Counted from the stretch's first letter, positions 1-5,376 are shown. The stretch is DNA of 5,376 nucleotides from Eubacteriales Family XIII. Incertae Sedis bacterium (GCA_031283865.1 JAITAX010000100.1:1-5376), one strand, 5' to 3'. The notes: a model not told the origin generated them from the sequence alone. A program made the numbers and translations.

Positions 1-5
1 AGGCA

Positions 6-35
6 TTGTTTACGCAAAGAATATGTACGTATATT
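6..35 (+). promoter_or_regulatory. Possible sigma-A type promoter of the aldehyde oxidoreductase gene
   Basis: TTGTTT (6-11) and TATATT (30-35) are separated by 18 bases. The -10 matches consensus at 5 of 6 positions, the -35 at only 3 of 6. The surrounding AT-rich stretch (20-40) contrasts with the GC-rich gene. It would give a leader of about 30 bases before the ATG at 72. The window starts here, so other promoters or operators further upstream cannot be seen. Confidence 0.3.
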
Positions 36-52
36 TTAAAAGGAGTTGTGTC

Positions 53-63
53 AAGGAGAGGAG
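53..63 (+). promoter_or_regulatory. Ribosome binding site of the aldehyde oxidoreductase
   Basis: A purine run AAGGAGAGGAG ends 8 bases before the ATG at 72. It decides the start in favour of 72 over the in-frame ATG at 6, which would add 22 residues with no counterpart in Mop homologues. A second AAGGAG at 40-45 is too far upstream to serve the ATG at 72. Confidence 0.8.
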
Positions 64-71
64 ATTGTGCT

Positions 72-2912
72 ATGAAGTTTAAAAAGATGACGCTCAACAT
101 CAATGGGGCCGATCGAACGTTCATCTGCGATCCGGAGCGGGATACACTCGCTACGGCGGTGCGCAGACTCGGATTGACCGGAACGAAAGTCGGCTGTGGT
201 ACAGGGGTCTGCGGCGCTTGCTCCGTGATCTTGGACGGCAAGGTGACCCGCGCGTGCACGAGAAAGATCACAACCGTGGATGAGTACAGCGAACTGATTA
301 CGATTGAGGGCATAGGCGCGCCGAACCGCCTGCATCCCCTGCAGGTGGCGTGGATGCACAGCGGCGCCGTGCAATGCGGGTTCTGCACGCCCGGCTTCAT
401 CGTTTCGGCGTATCAACTGCTCAGGGAAAACGCGAACCCGTCCCGCGAGGATGTGCGGGATTGGTTCCAAAAGCACAGAAACATCTGCCGCTGCACGGGC
501 TACAAGCAGATCGTGGATGCGGTCATGGCCGCCGCGCGCGTGCTGCGCGGCGAATGCGACATAGAAGATATCAAGGTAAAGCTGCCCGAGAGCAAGGAAT
601 ACTACGGTCTGCCGCTCGTGCGGCCGGCGGCGCTCGCCAAGGTCTGCGGCCTCGCAGACTACGGCGACGACATAGAACTCAAGATGCCGGACGGCACGCT
701 GCACGTGGTTATGGTGCAGCCCAAGGTCACCCATCACGCGAAGATTCTCAAGATTCACACGGAAGAGGCCGAGAAATCGCCGGGCGTCTACAAGATCCTC
801 ACAAGCAAGGACGTGATCGGCTCGAACCGGCTGAATATGTTCCAATTCCTGCCGCGCACGATTGCCTCCGAACAGACGCATATCCTCATCGCGGAGGACA
901 AGATCTTCAACTACGGTGACATCATCGCGCTCGTGGCCGCGGACAGCAAGACGCACGCGCGGGAGGCCGCCGCGAAAGTGACGCTCGAATACGAGCAGTT
1001 GCCGGAGCTTTTGAACTATCTCGACGCCGCCATGCCGGACGCGGTGCGCGTCCATGAGGACCATCCGAACGTCTGGTCCTGTCAGCCTACGGTAAAGGGC
1101 GCGGGACACGACACGCCGGCCCTGTTCGACGAGGCGCCCTATGTGGCCGAGGGCAGCTTTTACTCAACGCGGGAGCCGCATATGCCGATTGAGGGCGATA
1201 CGGTGCAGGCTTACTTCGACGAAGACGACATACTGACGATACAGTGCAAGGCCCAGTGCATATACGCGAACATAGGCGACATCGCGGAGGCGACGGGTCT
1301 GCCGCCCGAAAAGGTGCGCGTCATAGAGAATCCCACGGGCGGCACCTTCGGCTGGGGCATCGCGGCGGCCACCTACTCGCTGGCGGCCATCGCGTGCATG
1401 GCCTGCGACAACCTGCCCGTCGCCTTCTCCATGACCTACGCGGAGTACATGGCTTACAGCGGCAAGCGCTGTCCGTCCTACACCAACTCCCGCTTGGCCT
1501 GCGACAAGGACGGCAAGATCATCGCGGCGGAATGGGACAGCGGGGTCGATCACGGCGCCTACAACGAACTCGGCGACGACCTCATCACGCGCATCGCGCG
1601 CTTCATGTACTTCCCTTACAATGTCCCGAACGTGCTGGGCTTGGCCCGCGTCGCATGCACGAACCATTCCTACGGAACCGCCTACAGGGGTTACGGCTCG
1701 CCGCAGGCCTATACGGCCTCCGAAGCCATGATGGACATGATGGCTGAAAAGATCGGTCTCGATCCTTTCGAGTTCCGCCTGCGCAACATCGCGCGCCCCG
1801 GCGATCTAAACGTGAACTCCCATCCTTTCAACATCTACCCGATGGAAGAGATCATGAAGACCCTGAAGCCCCTCTACGACAAGGCGCTGGAAGAGGCGAA
1901 GAAGCACGACACGCCGCAGAAGCGCCGCGGCGTCGGCATCGCGTGGGGCGGATACAACGTCACGGAGGGTACGGCGGACCAATGCACCGTCGCGCTGGAG
2001 CTTCGCGCGGACGGGAAGTTCGTAAAATACGACACGTGGCAGGATCAGGGTCAAGGCGGCGACATCGGCTCGCTCATGGTGACATTGGAGGCCCTGAAGC
2101 CTTTCGGCGTCACGCCGGACGACATCGTTCTGATCCAGAACGACAGCAAATTCTGCCCCGATCACGGCAGCTCCGCATCGAGCCGCTCCCACTTCATGAA
2201 CGGCTGGGCGACGAAAGAATGCGCCGACAGGCTGTTTGAATCCATGCGCAAACCCGACGGCAGCTACAGGACCCACGCCGAAATGACGGCGGAGGGCATC
2301 CCGACCAAGTACGAGCATCAGGTGCTGAACAGCACGCACGACCTGTCGGATTTGGATCCGAATACCGGAATCGGCAACCCGACGCCCGAATTTACCTACG
2401 CGCTGTTTATGTCGGAGGTGGAAGTGGACACGGCGACGGGCAAGACCACCGTGCTGCGCTACACCTGCGTCGACGACGTGGGCGTCATAGGCAATATCGA
2501 CGCGGTCAACGGACAAGCCTACGGCGGCATGTCGCACACAATCGGCTTCGCGCTGTCCGAGAACTACGACGACGTCAAGAAGCACAGCAACATGGCGGGG
2601 GCAGGCATTCCGACGATCAAGGATATCCCCGACGAATTGAATGTGCGGCACCTCTGCACGCCCAGGGCGGTACATCCTTTCGGCTCATCCGGGGCTTCGG
2701 AAGCCTATCAGTCGAGCGGACACATGTCCGTAATCAACGCGATTTACAACGCGACGGGCGTGCGCGTCTACGAGCTGCCCGCCTCCCCCGAGAAAGTCAA
2801 GGCCGGCCTCGCCGCCCTCGCGCGCGGTGAAACGATCACGCCGCCGAAGAAATACTTTCTCGGCTCCGACTTCCACGAGGAGATGGAGAATATCAAGAAC
2901 AATCCGATGTAG
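72..2912 (+). CDS. mop: Molybdopterin-dependent aldehyde oxidoreductase (Mop-type, xanthine oxidase family, FAD-free)
   Basis: The likely role is oxidation of aldehydes to carboxylic acids in the cytoplasm, with electrons leaving through two [2Fe-2S] clusters to a flavodoxin- or ferredoxin-like carrier. Visible domains: plant-ferredoxin-type [2Fe-2S] domain (about 1-80; Cys42, 47, 50, 62), helical [2Fe-2S] domain (about 84-157; Cys102, 105, 139, 141), a short linker, a hammerhead-like region (about 196-311), then the two molybdopterin-binding regions (about 325-900). There is no FAD domain between the cluster and Mo parts, which matches single-chain Desulfovibrio gigas Mop (907 aa) and not xanthine dehydrogenase. 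The cysteines sit exactly two residues after those of D. gigas Mop (numbering from memory). Also visible are GGTFG (423-427), YRGYGSPQ with Arg539, GQGGDIG (660-666), Gln815 and the catalytic Glu877 in GASE. A 31-residue tail (916-946) extends beyond the D. gigas end. The start at 72 is preferred over an in-frame ATG at 6 because an AGGAG-rich site ends 8 bases before it and homology begins there. The symbol is by homology. Confidence 0.95.
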   Translation: MKFKKMTLNINGADRTFICDPERDTLATAVRRLGLTGTKVGCGTGVCGACSVILDGKVTRACTRKITTVDEYSELITIEGIGAPNRLHPLQVAWMHSGAVQCGFCTPGFIVSAYQLLRENANPSREDVRDWFQKHRNICRCTGYKQIVDAVMAAARVLRGECDIEDIKVKLPESKEYYGLPLVRPAALAKVCGLADYGDDIELKMPDGTLHVVMVQPKVTHHAKILKIHTEEAEKSPGVYKILTSKDVIGSNRLNMFQFLPRTIASEQTHILIAEDKIFNYGDIIALVAADSKTHAREAAAKVTLEYEQLPELLNYLDAAMPDAVRVHEDHPNVWSCQPTVKGAGHDTPALFDEAPYVAEGSFYSTREPHMPIEGDTVQAYFDEDDILTIQCKAQCIYANIGDIAEATGLPPEKVRVIENPTGGTFGWGIAAATYSLAAIACMACDNLPVAFSMTYAEYMAYSGKRCPSYTNSRLACDKDGKIIAAEWDSGVDHGAYNELGDDLITRIARFMYFPYNVPNVLGLARVACTNHSYGTAYRGYGSPQAYTASEAMMDMMAEKIGLDPFEFRLRNIARPGDLNVNSHPFNIYPMEEIMKTLKPLYDKALEEAKKHDTPQKRRGVGIAWGGYNVTEGTADQCTVALELRADGKFVKYDTWQDQGQGGDIGSLMVTLEALKPFGVTPDDIVLIQNDSKFCPDHGSSASSRSHFMNGWATKECADRLFESMRKPDGSYRTHAEMTAEGIPTKYEHQVLNSTHDLSDLDPNTGIGNPTPEFTYALFMSEVEVDTATGKTTVLRYTCVDDVGVIGNIDAVNGQAYGGMSHTIGFALSENYDDVKKHSNMAGAGIPTIKDIPDELNVRHLCTPRAVHPFGSSGASEAYQSSGHMSVINAIYNATGVRVYELPASPEKVKAGLAALARGETITPPKKYFLGSDFHEEMENIKNNPM

Positions 2913-2943
2913 GGAAGCGGCCCGCGTTTCGGCGCCGCAAAAA

Positions 2944-2980
2944 AAAGGGGCGGTCTTGCCATTGCAGGATCGCTCCCTTT
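2944..2980. terminator. Bidirectional rho-independent terminator between convergent genes
   Basis: Arms at 2944-2955 and 2968-2980 can form 12 base pairs, including two G-U pairs and one bulged C, around a 12-base loop. Eight A residues (2939-2946) precede it, so the - strand transcript ends its hairpin with a run of eight U. On the + strand the hairpin is followed by the weaker TTTCTTT. It lies 31 bases after the aldehyde oxidoreductase stop and about 62 bases after the stop of the - strand membrane protein gene. It fits both convergent genes and looks stronger for the - strand. Confidence 0.75.
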
Positions 2981-3007
2981 CTTTGCTGTGATTCCTTATG
3001 ATCGGAT

Positions 3008-3034
3008 CGCGCGGCGGTCGTTCGCCGGTCCGCG
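3008..3034 (-). other. GC-rich hairpin in the 3' untranslated region of the small membrane protein gene
   Basis: CGCGCGGCG (3008-3016) can pair with CGCCG (3023-3027) and CGCG (3031-3034), giving 9 G-C pairs with a three-base bulge and a six-base loop. No T run follows on either strand, so it is not a classical terminator by itself. It lies between the membrane protein stop and the terminator at 2944-2980, and could stabilise that mRNA end or simply reflect GC-rich composition. Confidence 0.3.
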
Positions 3035-3042
3035 TTGCCGCC

Positions 3043-3444
3043 TCAGTGCTTGATACCCGTCAGGCGTTCGGCTTCCTTTCTGTAAAAATCCGTGAGTTCC
3101 TCCATGGAAGCAAAACTTGCGCCCTCCGGGACCTCCTCTCCCTTGGCGCTTTCCGTCTGTTCGCGGTCGGCTGCGGGCGCCTCTGCGGGCGCGGGACCTT
3201 TGGGCTCCGCCGGCTCGGGCGCCGCTTTCGCGGATTCGCTCCCTCCGGCGGCAGGCGCGGCAGGCGCCTCTTTCGCGGCCTCGGGTGCGCTCGCATCCTG
3301 CGCGTCCGCGTCGGCGGGGGGTTTCGGGTTGATGAACTCAAAGATCTTGTTCAGGCTGATGGTAGGAGCGCCCTCCTTGCCGCCGAGGGCGATATAGAGC
3401 ATGAGAACGATGACGACGAGAGCGGCCAATATCAGAAGCGGCAT
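3043..3444 (-). CDS. Small single-pass membrane protein with Ala/Pro/Glu-rich linker, function unknown
   Basis: I do not recognise a family for this 133-residue protein. Residues 2-20 are a continuous hydrophobic segment (Leu/Val/Ile/Ala) with no charged residue, most simply an N-terminal membrane anchor or uncleaved signal. Residues 25-40 form a conserved-looking short stretch (APTISLNKIFEFINP). Residues 41-107 are low complexity, dominated by Ala, Pro, Glu, Lys and Asp, and are probably disordered. Residues 109-131 return to a mixed composition that could form an amphipathic helix (MEELTDFYRKEAERL). There is no Cys, so it is neither a lipoprotein nor a metal-cluster protein. The reading frame is supported by an AAGGAG site 9 bases before the ATG and by a plausible promoter; overlapping frames give only Arg- or Ser/Ala-rich translations typical of GC-rich shadows. 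It is the last - strand gene before the shared terminator, downstream of the zinc-ribbon gene. A link to the oxidoreductase is only positional. Confidence 0.8.
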   Translation of the reverse strand: MPLLILAALVVIVLMLYIALGGKEGAPTISLNKIFEFINPKPPADADAQDASAPEAAKEAPAAPAAGGSESAKAAPEPAEPKGPAPAEAPAADREQTESAKGEEVPEGASFASMEELTDFYRKEAERLTGIKH

Positions 3445-3453
3445 AAATTCCTT

Positions 3454-3459
3454 CTCCTT
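3454..3459 (-). promoter_or_regulatory. Ribosome binding site of the small membrane protein
   Basis: On the - strand AAGGAG lies 9 bases before the ATG at 3444. This strong site supports translation of this frame over the overlapping + strand frames in the same region. Confidence 0.75.
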
Positions 3460-3481
3460 TCGGTTTCGGTGTATACAGATA

Positions 3482-3510
3482 ATATTACCGCATAATCCAT
3501 CCGGAGTAAA
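3482..3510 (-). promoter_or_regulatory. Likely sigma-A type promoter of the small membrane protein gene
   Basis: On the - strand TTTACT (3510-3505) and TAATAT (3487-3482) are spaced by exactly 17 bases; each matches consensus at 4 of 6 positions. The predicted start of transcription is near 3475, about 30 bases before the ATG. The 103-base AT-rich gap between this gene and the zinc-ribbon gene is long enough for separate transcription. I saw no clear terminator for the upstream gene, so read-through is also possible. Confidence 0.5.
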
Positions 3511-3547
3511 GCGTTAATGCAAATATTTTATCGGATTTCATGTTACT

Positions 3548-4033
3548 TTATTTCTCTTCGAGCAGCGCTTCCACTTTCTCCGCTCGACAGCGAATGACTT
3601 CTTGGCTCTCATAAACCTGCCCGCAGATCGGACAGGCAAAGGACATGGCGGAATAACTTCGGTTCATGTACTTGAACAGAACCTTGCGTATTTCCAAAGA
3701 AACGTCGCATTTGCAACATAGCAGCGCCCTGTTCCGCATAGACTTTGGCAGGGGGCCGAGGCGCAGATCGGGTTCGGCGACGGGGTAGGAAACGCCCGTG
3801 ATCCGCGTCCTGTTGAAATAGTATTCCAAGACCTCCGCATCGGCGCCGGCGGTTTTGTAACGCACCCAGAGCGTGATGGCGCCGGTTTCTCCGTATCCCG
3901 TATATTCGCCTGACGCCGCGTCCAGCACTTTTGCGCGCGTATCTTCGCAGTGCTTAATCACATCGGCGATCTCAGCCGTTGTGACGCGGTCTTTCAGTAT
4001 GGCAGCCTCGATGTCCGGAGGAATTTTAATCAT
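3548..4033 (-). CDS. Two-part protein with C-terminal zinc-ribbon/redox domain (DVU_1557-like)
   Basis: This 161-residue protein has two visible parts. The N-terminal part (1 to about 90) has a helix-like opening (IPPDIEAAIL, then TTAEIADVIKHCE) followed by probable beta strands with GAITLWVRYK (51-60) and no transmembrane segment. The C-terminal part (about 103-161) carries Cys106/107 and Cys109, then Cys134-Pro-Ile-Cys137-Gly, a paired CxxC arrangement suited to Zn or Fe, and ends in a charged helix (VEALLEEK). The pattern CxxC, hydrophobic-Tyr segment, CPxCGxVY, then VExxLExK resembles what I remember as the 'DVU_1557 family redox protein' found beside Mop-type aldehyde oxidoreductases; Desulfovibrio versions are, as I recall, about half this length. 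A role in electron transfer or enzyme maturation is inference. It starts 38 bases after the methyltransferase stop in the same direction, probably one operon. Its ribosome binding site is weak (AGAAAG, about 11 bases upstream), so coupling to translation of the preceding gene is possible. Confidence 0.85.
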   Translation of the reverse strand: MIKIPPDIEAAILKDRVTTAEIADVIKHCEDTRAKVLDAASGEYTGYGETGAITLWVRYKTAGADAEVLEYYFNRTRITGVSYPVAEPDLRLGPLPKSMRNRALLCCKCDVSLEIRKVLFKYMNRSYSAMSFACPICGQVYESQEVIRCRAEKVEALLEEK

Positions 4034-4071
4034 GCTCGAAACTTTCTGTGCGGCGGGCTTGTCTGCATGTG

Positions 4072-4866
4072 CTACAGTATGCCGTACTTTCGATTTGGGC
4101 TTGTCCGGGCCGAATCCCGCTGCGCGGCTTTCTCCACGACAAAGACGGCAATTCGCTTGGGTTTGGGCAGGTATACGGGATAGTCCGCGCGCCCCGTTTC
4201 AACGAGGCGGCTCTCCATATCGCCGTACAGGCGCTCCCGCTCCGCGGGGCCGCCCACGCCGGCCGCTTCGAGCATCGAGGACGTGTAGATCCGGATGAAG
4301 TCCCGCGCGTCCTCCAAGGACTTGAACGGCTGCCCGAACTCAATCGCGGCGTGCGTCTGTTGGAACGGCAGCTTGCGGCCCGTCAGAAAACCCGTGACCT
4401 CGGCGGCGCCGAAAGGCTTGGGCCTGAGCGACACCGCGTTCACACAGCGGCCCGCTGTGGCCTTTTCATGCACGATCAGGATCATCCGCTTGTCGCAGAA
4501 CGCCAGAAAGCGCGCGATGTCCTCAAGGGACGAGCCGAAGAAACTCATAAGCACGGCGTCCCAGCGCTCGCCAGCGCTCGCGTCGTTCACATCCGCGACG
4601 CGGGCGACGATGTTGCGCGCGCCGCGCGCGCGAATGAGTTCCCGCAGGGCGCCGATAGCCGCTTCGCTTTGGTCCACGCAAAGCACGCTGCGCAGGTCTT
4701 TCGCCAATTCCAGATCGAGCAAACCGAGGCCGCAACCCATATCGCAGAGCGTTTCGCAGTCCGCAAGGCGGGGACGCACAATCGAGGCCAGCTCGCTGTG
4801 AAAGCCCGTGTACGCGCTCGCGGTTCTGAACCAGTCGAGCGTTTTTTCATTCCATATGAAATCCAT
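4072..4866 (-). CDS. Class I SAM-dependent methyltransferase (DVU_1556-like)
   Basis: This 264-residue cytoplasmic protein has a Rossmann-type SAM-binding core. Motif I is LCDMGCGLG (40-48), the acidic end of strand beta2 is VLCVDQS with Asp65, and ARVADVND (88-95) followed by RWDAVLMSFF (101-110) corresponds to motifs III/IV. The C-terminal part, about 150-264, has no motif I recognise and may hold the substrate-specific region. It resembles the family I remember as 'DVU_1556 family methyltransferase', encoded next to Mop-type aldehyde oxidoreductases in Desulfovibrio; the methyl acceptor is not known to me. The short distance to the zinc-ribbon gene downstream (38 bases) and the oxidoreductase beyond fit that association. 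The start at 4866 is supported by AGGGG 8 bases upstream. The generic SAM fold is certain; the narrower family is a memory-based call. Cys41 and Cys45 flank motif I, but without further Cys pairing I read them as structural. Confidence 0.85.
   Translation of the reverse strand: MDFIWNEKTLDWFRTASAYTGFHSELASIVRPRLADCETLCDMGCGLGLLDLELAKDLRSVLCVDQSEAAIGALRELIRARGARNIVARVADVNDASAGERWDAVLMSFFGSSLEDIARFLAFCDKRMILIVHEKATAGRCVNAVSLRPKPFGAAEVTGFLTGRKLPFQQTHAAIEFGQPFKSLEDARDFIRIYTSSMLEAAGVGGPAERERLYGDMESRLVETGRADYPVYLPKPKRIAVFVVEKAAQRDSARTSPNRKYGIL
4561..4580. repeat. Perfect tandem duplication of a 10-base unit
   Basis: CCAGCGCTCG occurs twice in direct succession inside the methyltransferase gene, over codons for roughly Ala97-Asp103, just before motif IV. 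A 10-base step is not a multiple of three, yet both flanks remain in the same open, homologous frame. It is therefore more likely coincidence in GC-rich sequence, or an old and compensated duplication, than a recent frameshift. Confidence 0.6.
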
Positions 4867-4874
4867 GTCCTTTT

Positions 4875-4879
4875 CCCCT
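4875..4879 (-). promoter_or_regulatory. Ribosome binding site of the methyltransferase
   Basis: On the - strand AGGGG lies 8 bases before the ATG at 4866 and fixes that start. The AAGGA nearer the ATG is too close to be used. Confidence 0.6.
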
Positions 4880-4894
4880 AATCCGTTGCCTTTC

Positions 4895-4930
4895 TTTATA
4901 TGTAACCATTCCTGATTTATTCCAAGTCAA
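4895..4930 (-). promoter_or_regulatory. Possible promoter for the methyltransferase/zinc-ribbon pair
   Basis: The 67-base gap between the SLH gene and the methyltransferase is AT-rich. On the - strand it holds TTGACT (4930-4925, 5 of 6 to the -35 consensus), but the best -10 candidates TACATA (4904-4899) and TATAAA (4900-4895) lie at 20 bases or more from it. TTGGAA (4925-4920) to TATAAA is 19 bases. Spacing is poor for all pairs, so a promoter here is plausible but not well placed. No terminator hairpin for the SLH gene was seen in this gap. Confidence 0.3.
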
Positions 4931-4933
4931 AGC

Positions 4934-5376
4934 TCATCTGCTGTCATTGAGCAGCATCTGCGCGACCTGCGCGCGCGTCGCCGTGCCGCGCGGCGCGACC
5001 GAGCCGTCGCCCATACCGTTGATTACCCGCGCGCCGACCGCCCACGCAAGCGCTTCGACCGCCCAATCCGCGATCCCGTCCGCGTCGGCGAAAGCGGCGA
5101 GATCGCCCTTTGCGCCCGTATCCGCGCCCCTATGCCCCGCGTAGCGAAAGAGCATCGCCGCGATCTGCTCGCGCGTGACGGAAGCATCGGGCATGAAGCT
5201 GCCGTCGCCCATGCCGTTCACGACGCCCGCGTCCCGCGCCCACGAAGCCGCCGCCGCAAGCGGCGTTCCCGCGGGCAGGTCGGAAAAGGCGTCCGACGGC
5301 GCGACCTCGGGCGAACCGGCCGCGCGGTGCAGCGCCGTAACGAGCATGGCGCGCGTCATCGGCGCGTTCGCGCCGA
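4934..5376 (-). CDS. SLH-domain surface protein, C-terminal part (5' end outside window)
   Basis: The visible 146 residues are the C-terminal S-layer homology region of an exported protein; these domains bind secondary cell-wall polymer and hold proteins on the surface of Bacillota. The frame is open to the window edge and reads GANAP directly before MTRAMLVTALHRAAG, which is the usual end of an SLH repeat. The Met at 5359 is therefore internal, not the start. Counting from that Met, a full repeat spans about 24-75 (FSDLPAGTPL, then WARDAGVVNGMGDGSFMP, then VTREQIAAMLFRYAG). Another spans about 86-138 (FADADGIADWA, then AVGARVINGMGDGSVAP, then ATRAQVAQMLL). With the partial one this makes the usual C-terminal trio of SLH repeats. 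The protein ends five or six residues after the last repeat, so SLH repeats are its extreme C-terminus. What it anchors lies outside the window. It is on the same strand as, and 67 bases from, the methyltransferase, but no functional link is evident. Confidence 0.9.
   Translation of the reverse strand, partial: GANAPMTRAMLVTALHRAAGSPEVAPSDAFSDLPAGTPLAAAASWARDAGVVNGMGDGSFMPDASVTREQIAAMLFRYAGHRGADTGAKGDLAAFADADGIADWAVEALAWAVGARVINGMGDGSVAPRGTATRAQVAQMLLNDSR

Noticed and set aside
22..36. Palindrome-like ATATGTACGTATAT upstream of the aldehyde oxidoreductase as an operator.
   Set aside because: Only the central TACGTA is a true palindrome; the flanks do not pair consistently, so it is not distinguishable from AT-rich promoter sequence.
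51..1109. Long - strand open frame (352 residues) opposite the aldehyde oxidoreductase gene.
   Set aside because: The translation is Arg/His/Val-rich with no recognisable motif and lies exactly opposite the strongly supported [2Fe-2S] and hammerhead regions. Long antisense frames are expected in GC-rich genes.
1806..2675. Second long - strand open frame (289 residues) opposite the molybdopterin domain.
   Set aside because: It has the same antisense composition bias, no ribosome site or motif was seen, and the sense strand encodes conserved Mop motifs throughout.
2998..3495. + strand open frame over the small membrane protein gene.
   Set aside because: Its translation is Arg/Gly/Phe-rich without a domain, it would cross the convergent arrangement, and it lacks the ribosome site and promoter that the - strand frame has.
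3501..3540. ATCCG/CGGAT inverted repeat after the zinc-ribbon gene as a terminator.
   Set aside because: Only five base pairs with a loop of nearly 30 bases and no T run; the promoter reading of the same region is better.
4561..4580. Tandem 10-base duplication as a frameshift that inactivates the methyltransferase.
   Set aside because: The frame on both sides encodes the expected SAM-methyltransferase order (motif III region, then the WDAVL-type motif IV), so the gene appears intact.
4048..4881. + strand open frame (277 residues) opposite the methyltransferase.
   Set aside because: The - strand frame holds clear SAM-binding motifs and a ribosome site; the + strand translation is Arg/Ala-rich with no motif.

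Overview
The window looks like chromosomal DNA from an anaerobic, GC-rich member of the Bacillota (Clostridia-like), possibly from an uncultured or gut/sediment lineage. The grounds are a flavin-free molybdenum aldehyde oxidoreductase of the Desulfovibrio Mop type, a surface protein with S-layer homology (SLH) repeats of the style common in Clostridia, and strong AGGAG-type ribosome binding sites. The taxonomic placement is inference. Coding regions are GC-rich and the short intergenic spacers are AT-rich. No tRNA, rRNA, CRISPR array or mobile element was seen, and no gene-free gap exceeds about 130 bases.

Layout. From the left, one long + strand gene (72-2912) encodes a 946-residue aldehyde oxidoreductase with two [2Fe-2S] clusters and a molybdopterin domain. 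It ends just before a hairpin (2944-2980) that can terminate transcription on both strands. Everything to the right is on the - strand and runs toward that hairpin. In transcription order these are the C-terminal part of an SLH surface protein (cut by the window edge, 5376-4934), a SAM-dependent methyltransferase (4866-4072), a protein with a C-terminal zinc-ribbon/redox domain (4033-3548), and a small single-pass membrane protein with an Ala/Pro/Glu-rich stalk (3444-3043) that has its own plausible promoter.

How the genes may work together. The methyltransferase and Cys-rich protein resemble the families I know from memory as 'DVU_1556 family methyltransferase' and 'DVU_1557 family redox protein'. 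These are named after genes beside the Mop-type aldehyde oxidoreductase (DVU1559) of Desulfovibrio vulgaris. Finding all three together here, but in a convergent arrangement, suggests a conserved yet poorly characterised module for maturation, electron transfer or substrate handling of Mop-type enzymes. This is the most interesting content of the window. The Mop homologue keeps all eight cluster cysteines and the catalytic Glu, but several positions that line the substrate pocket in the D. gigas enzyme appear changed, so its aldehyde substrate may differ. The SLH gene is probably an unrelated neighbour.
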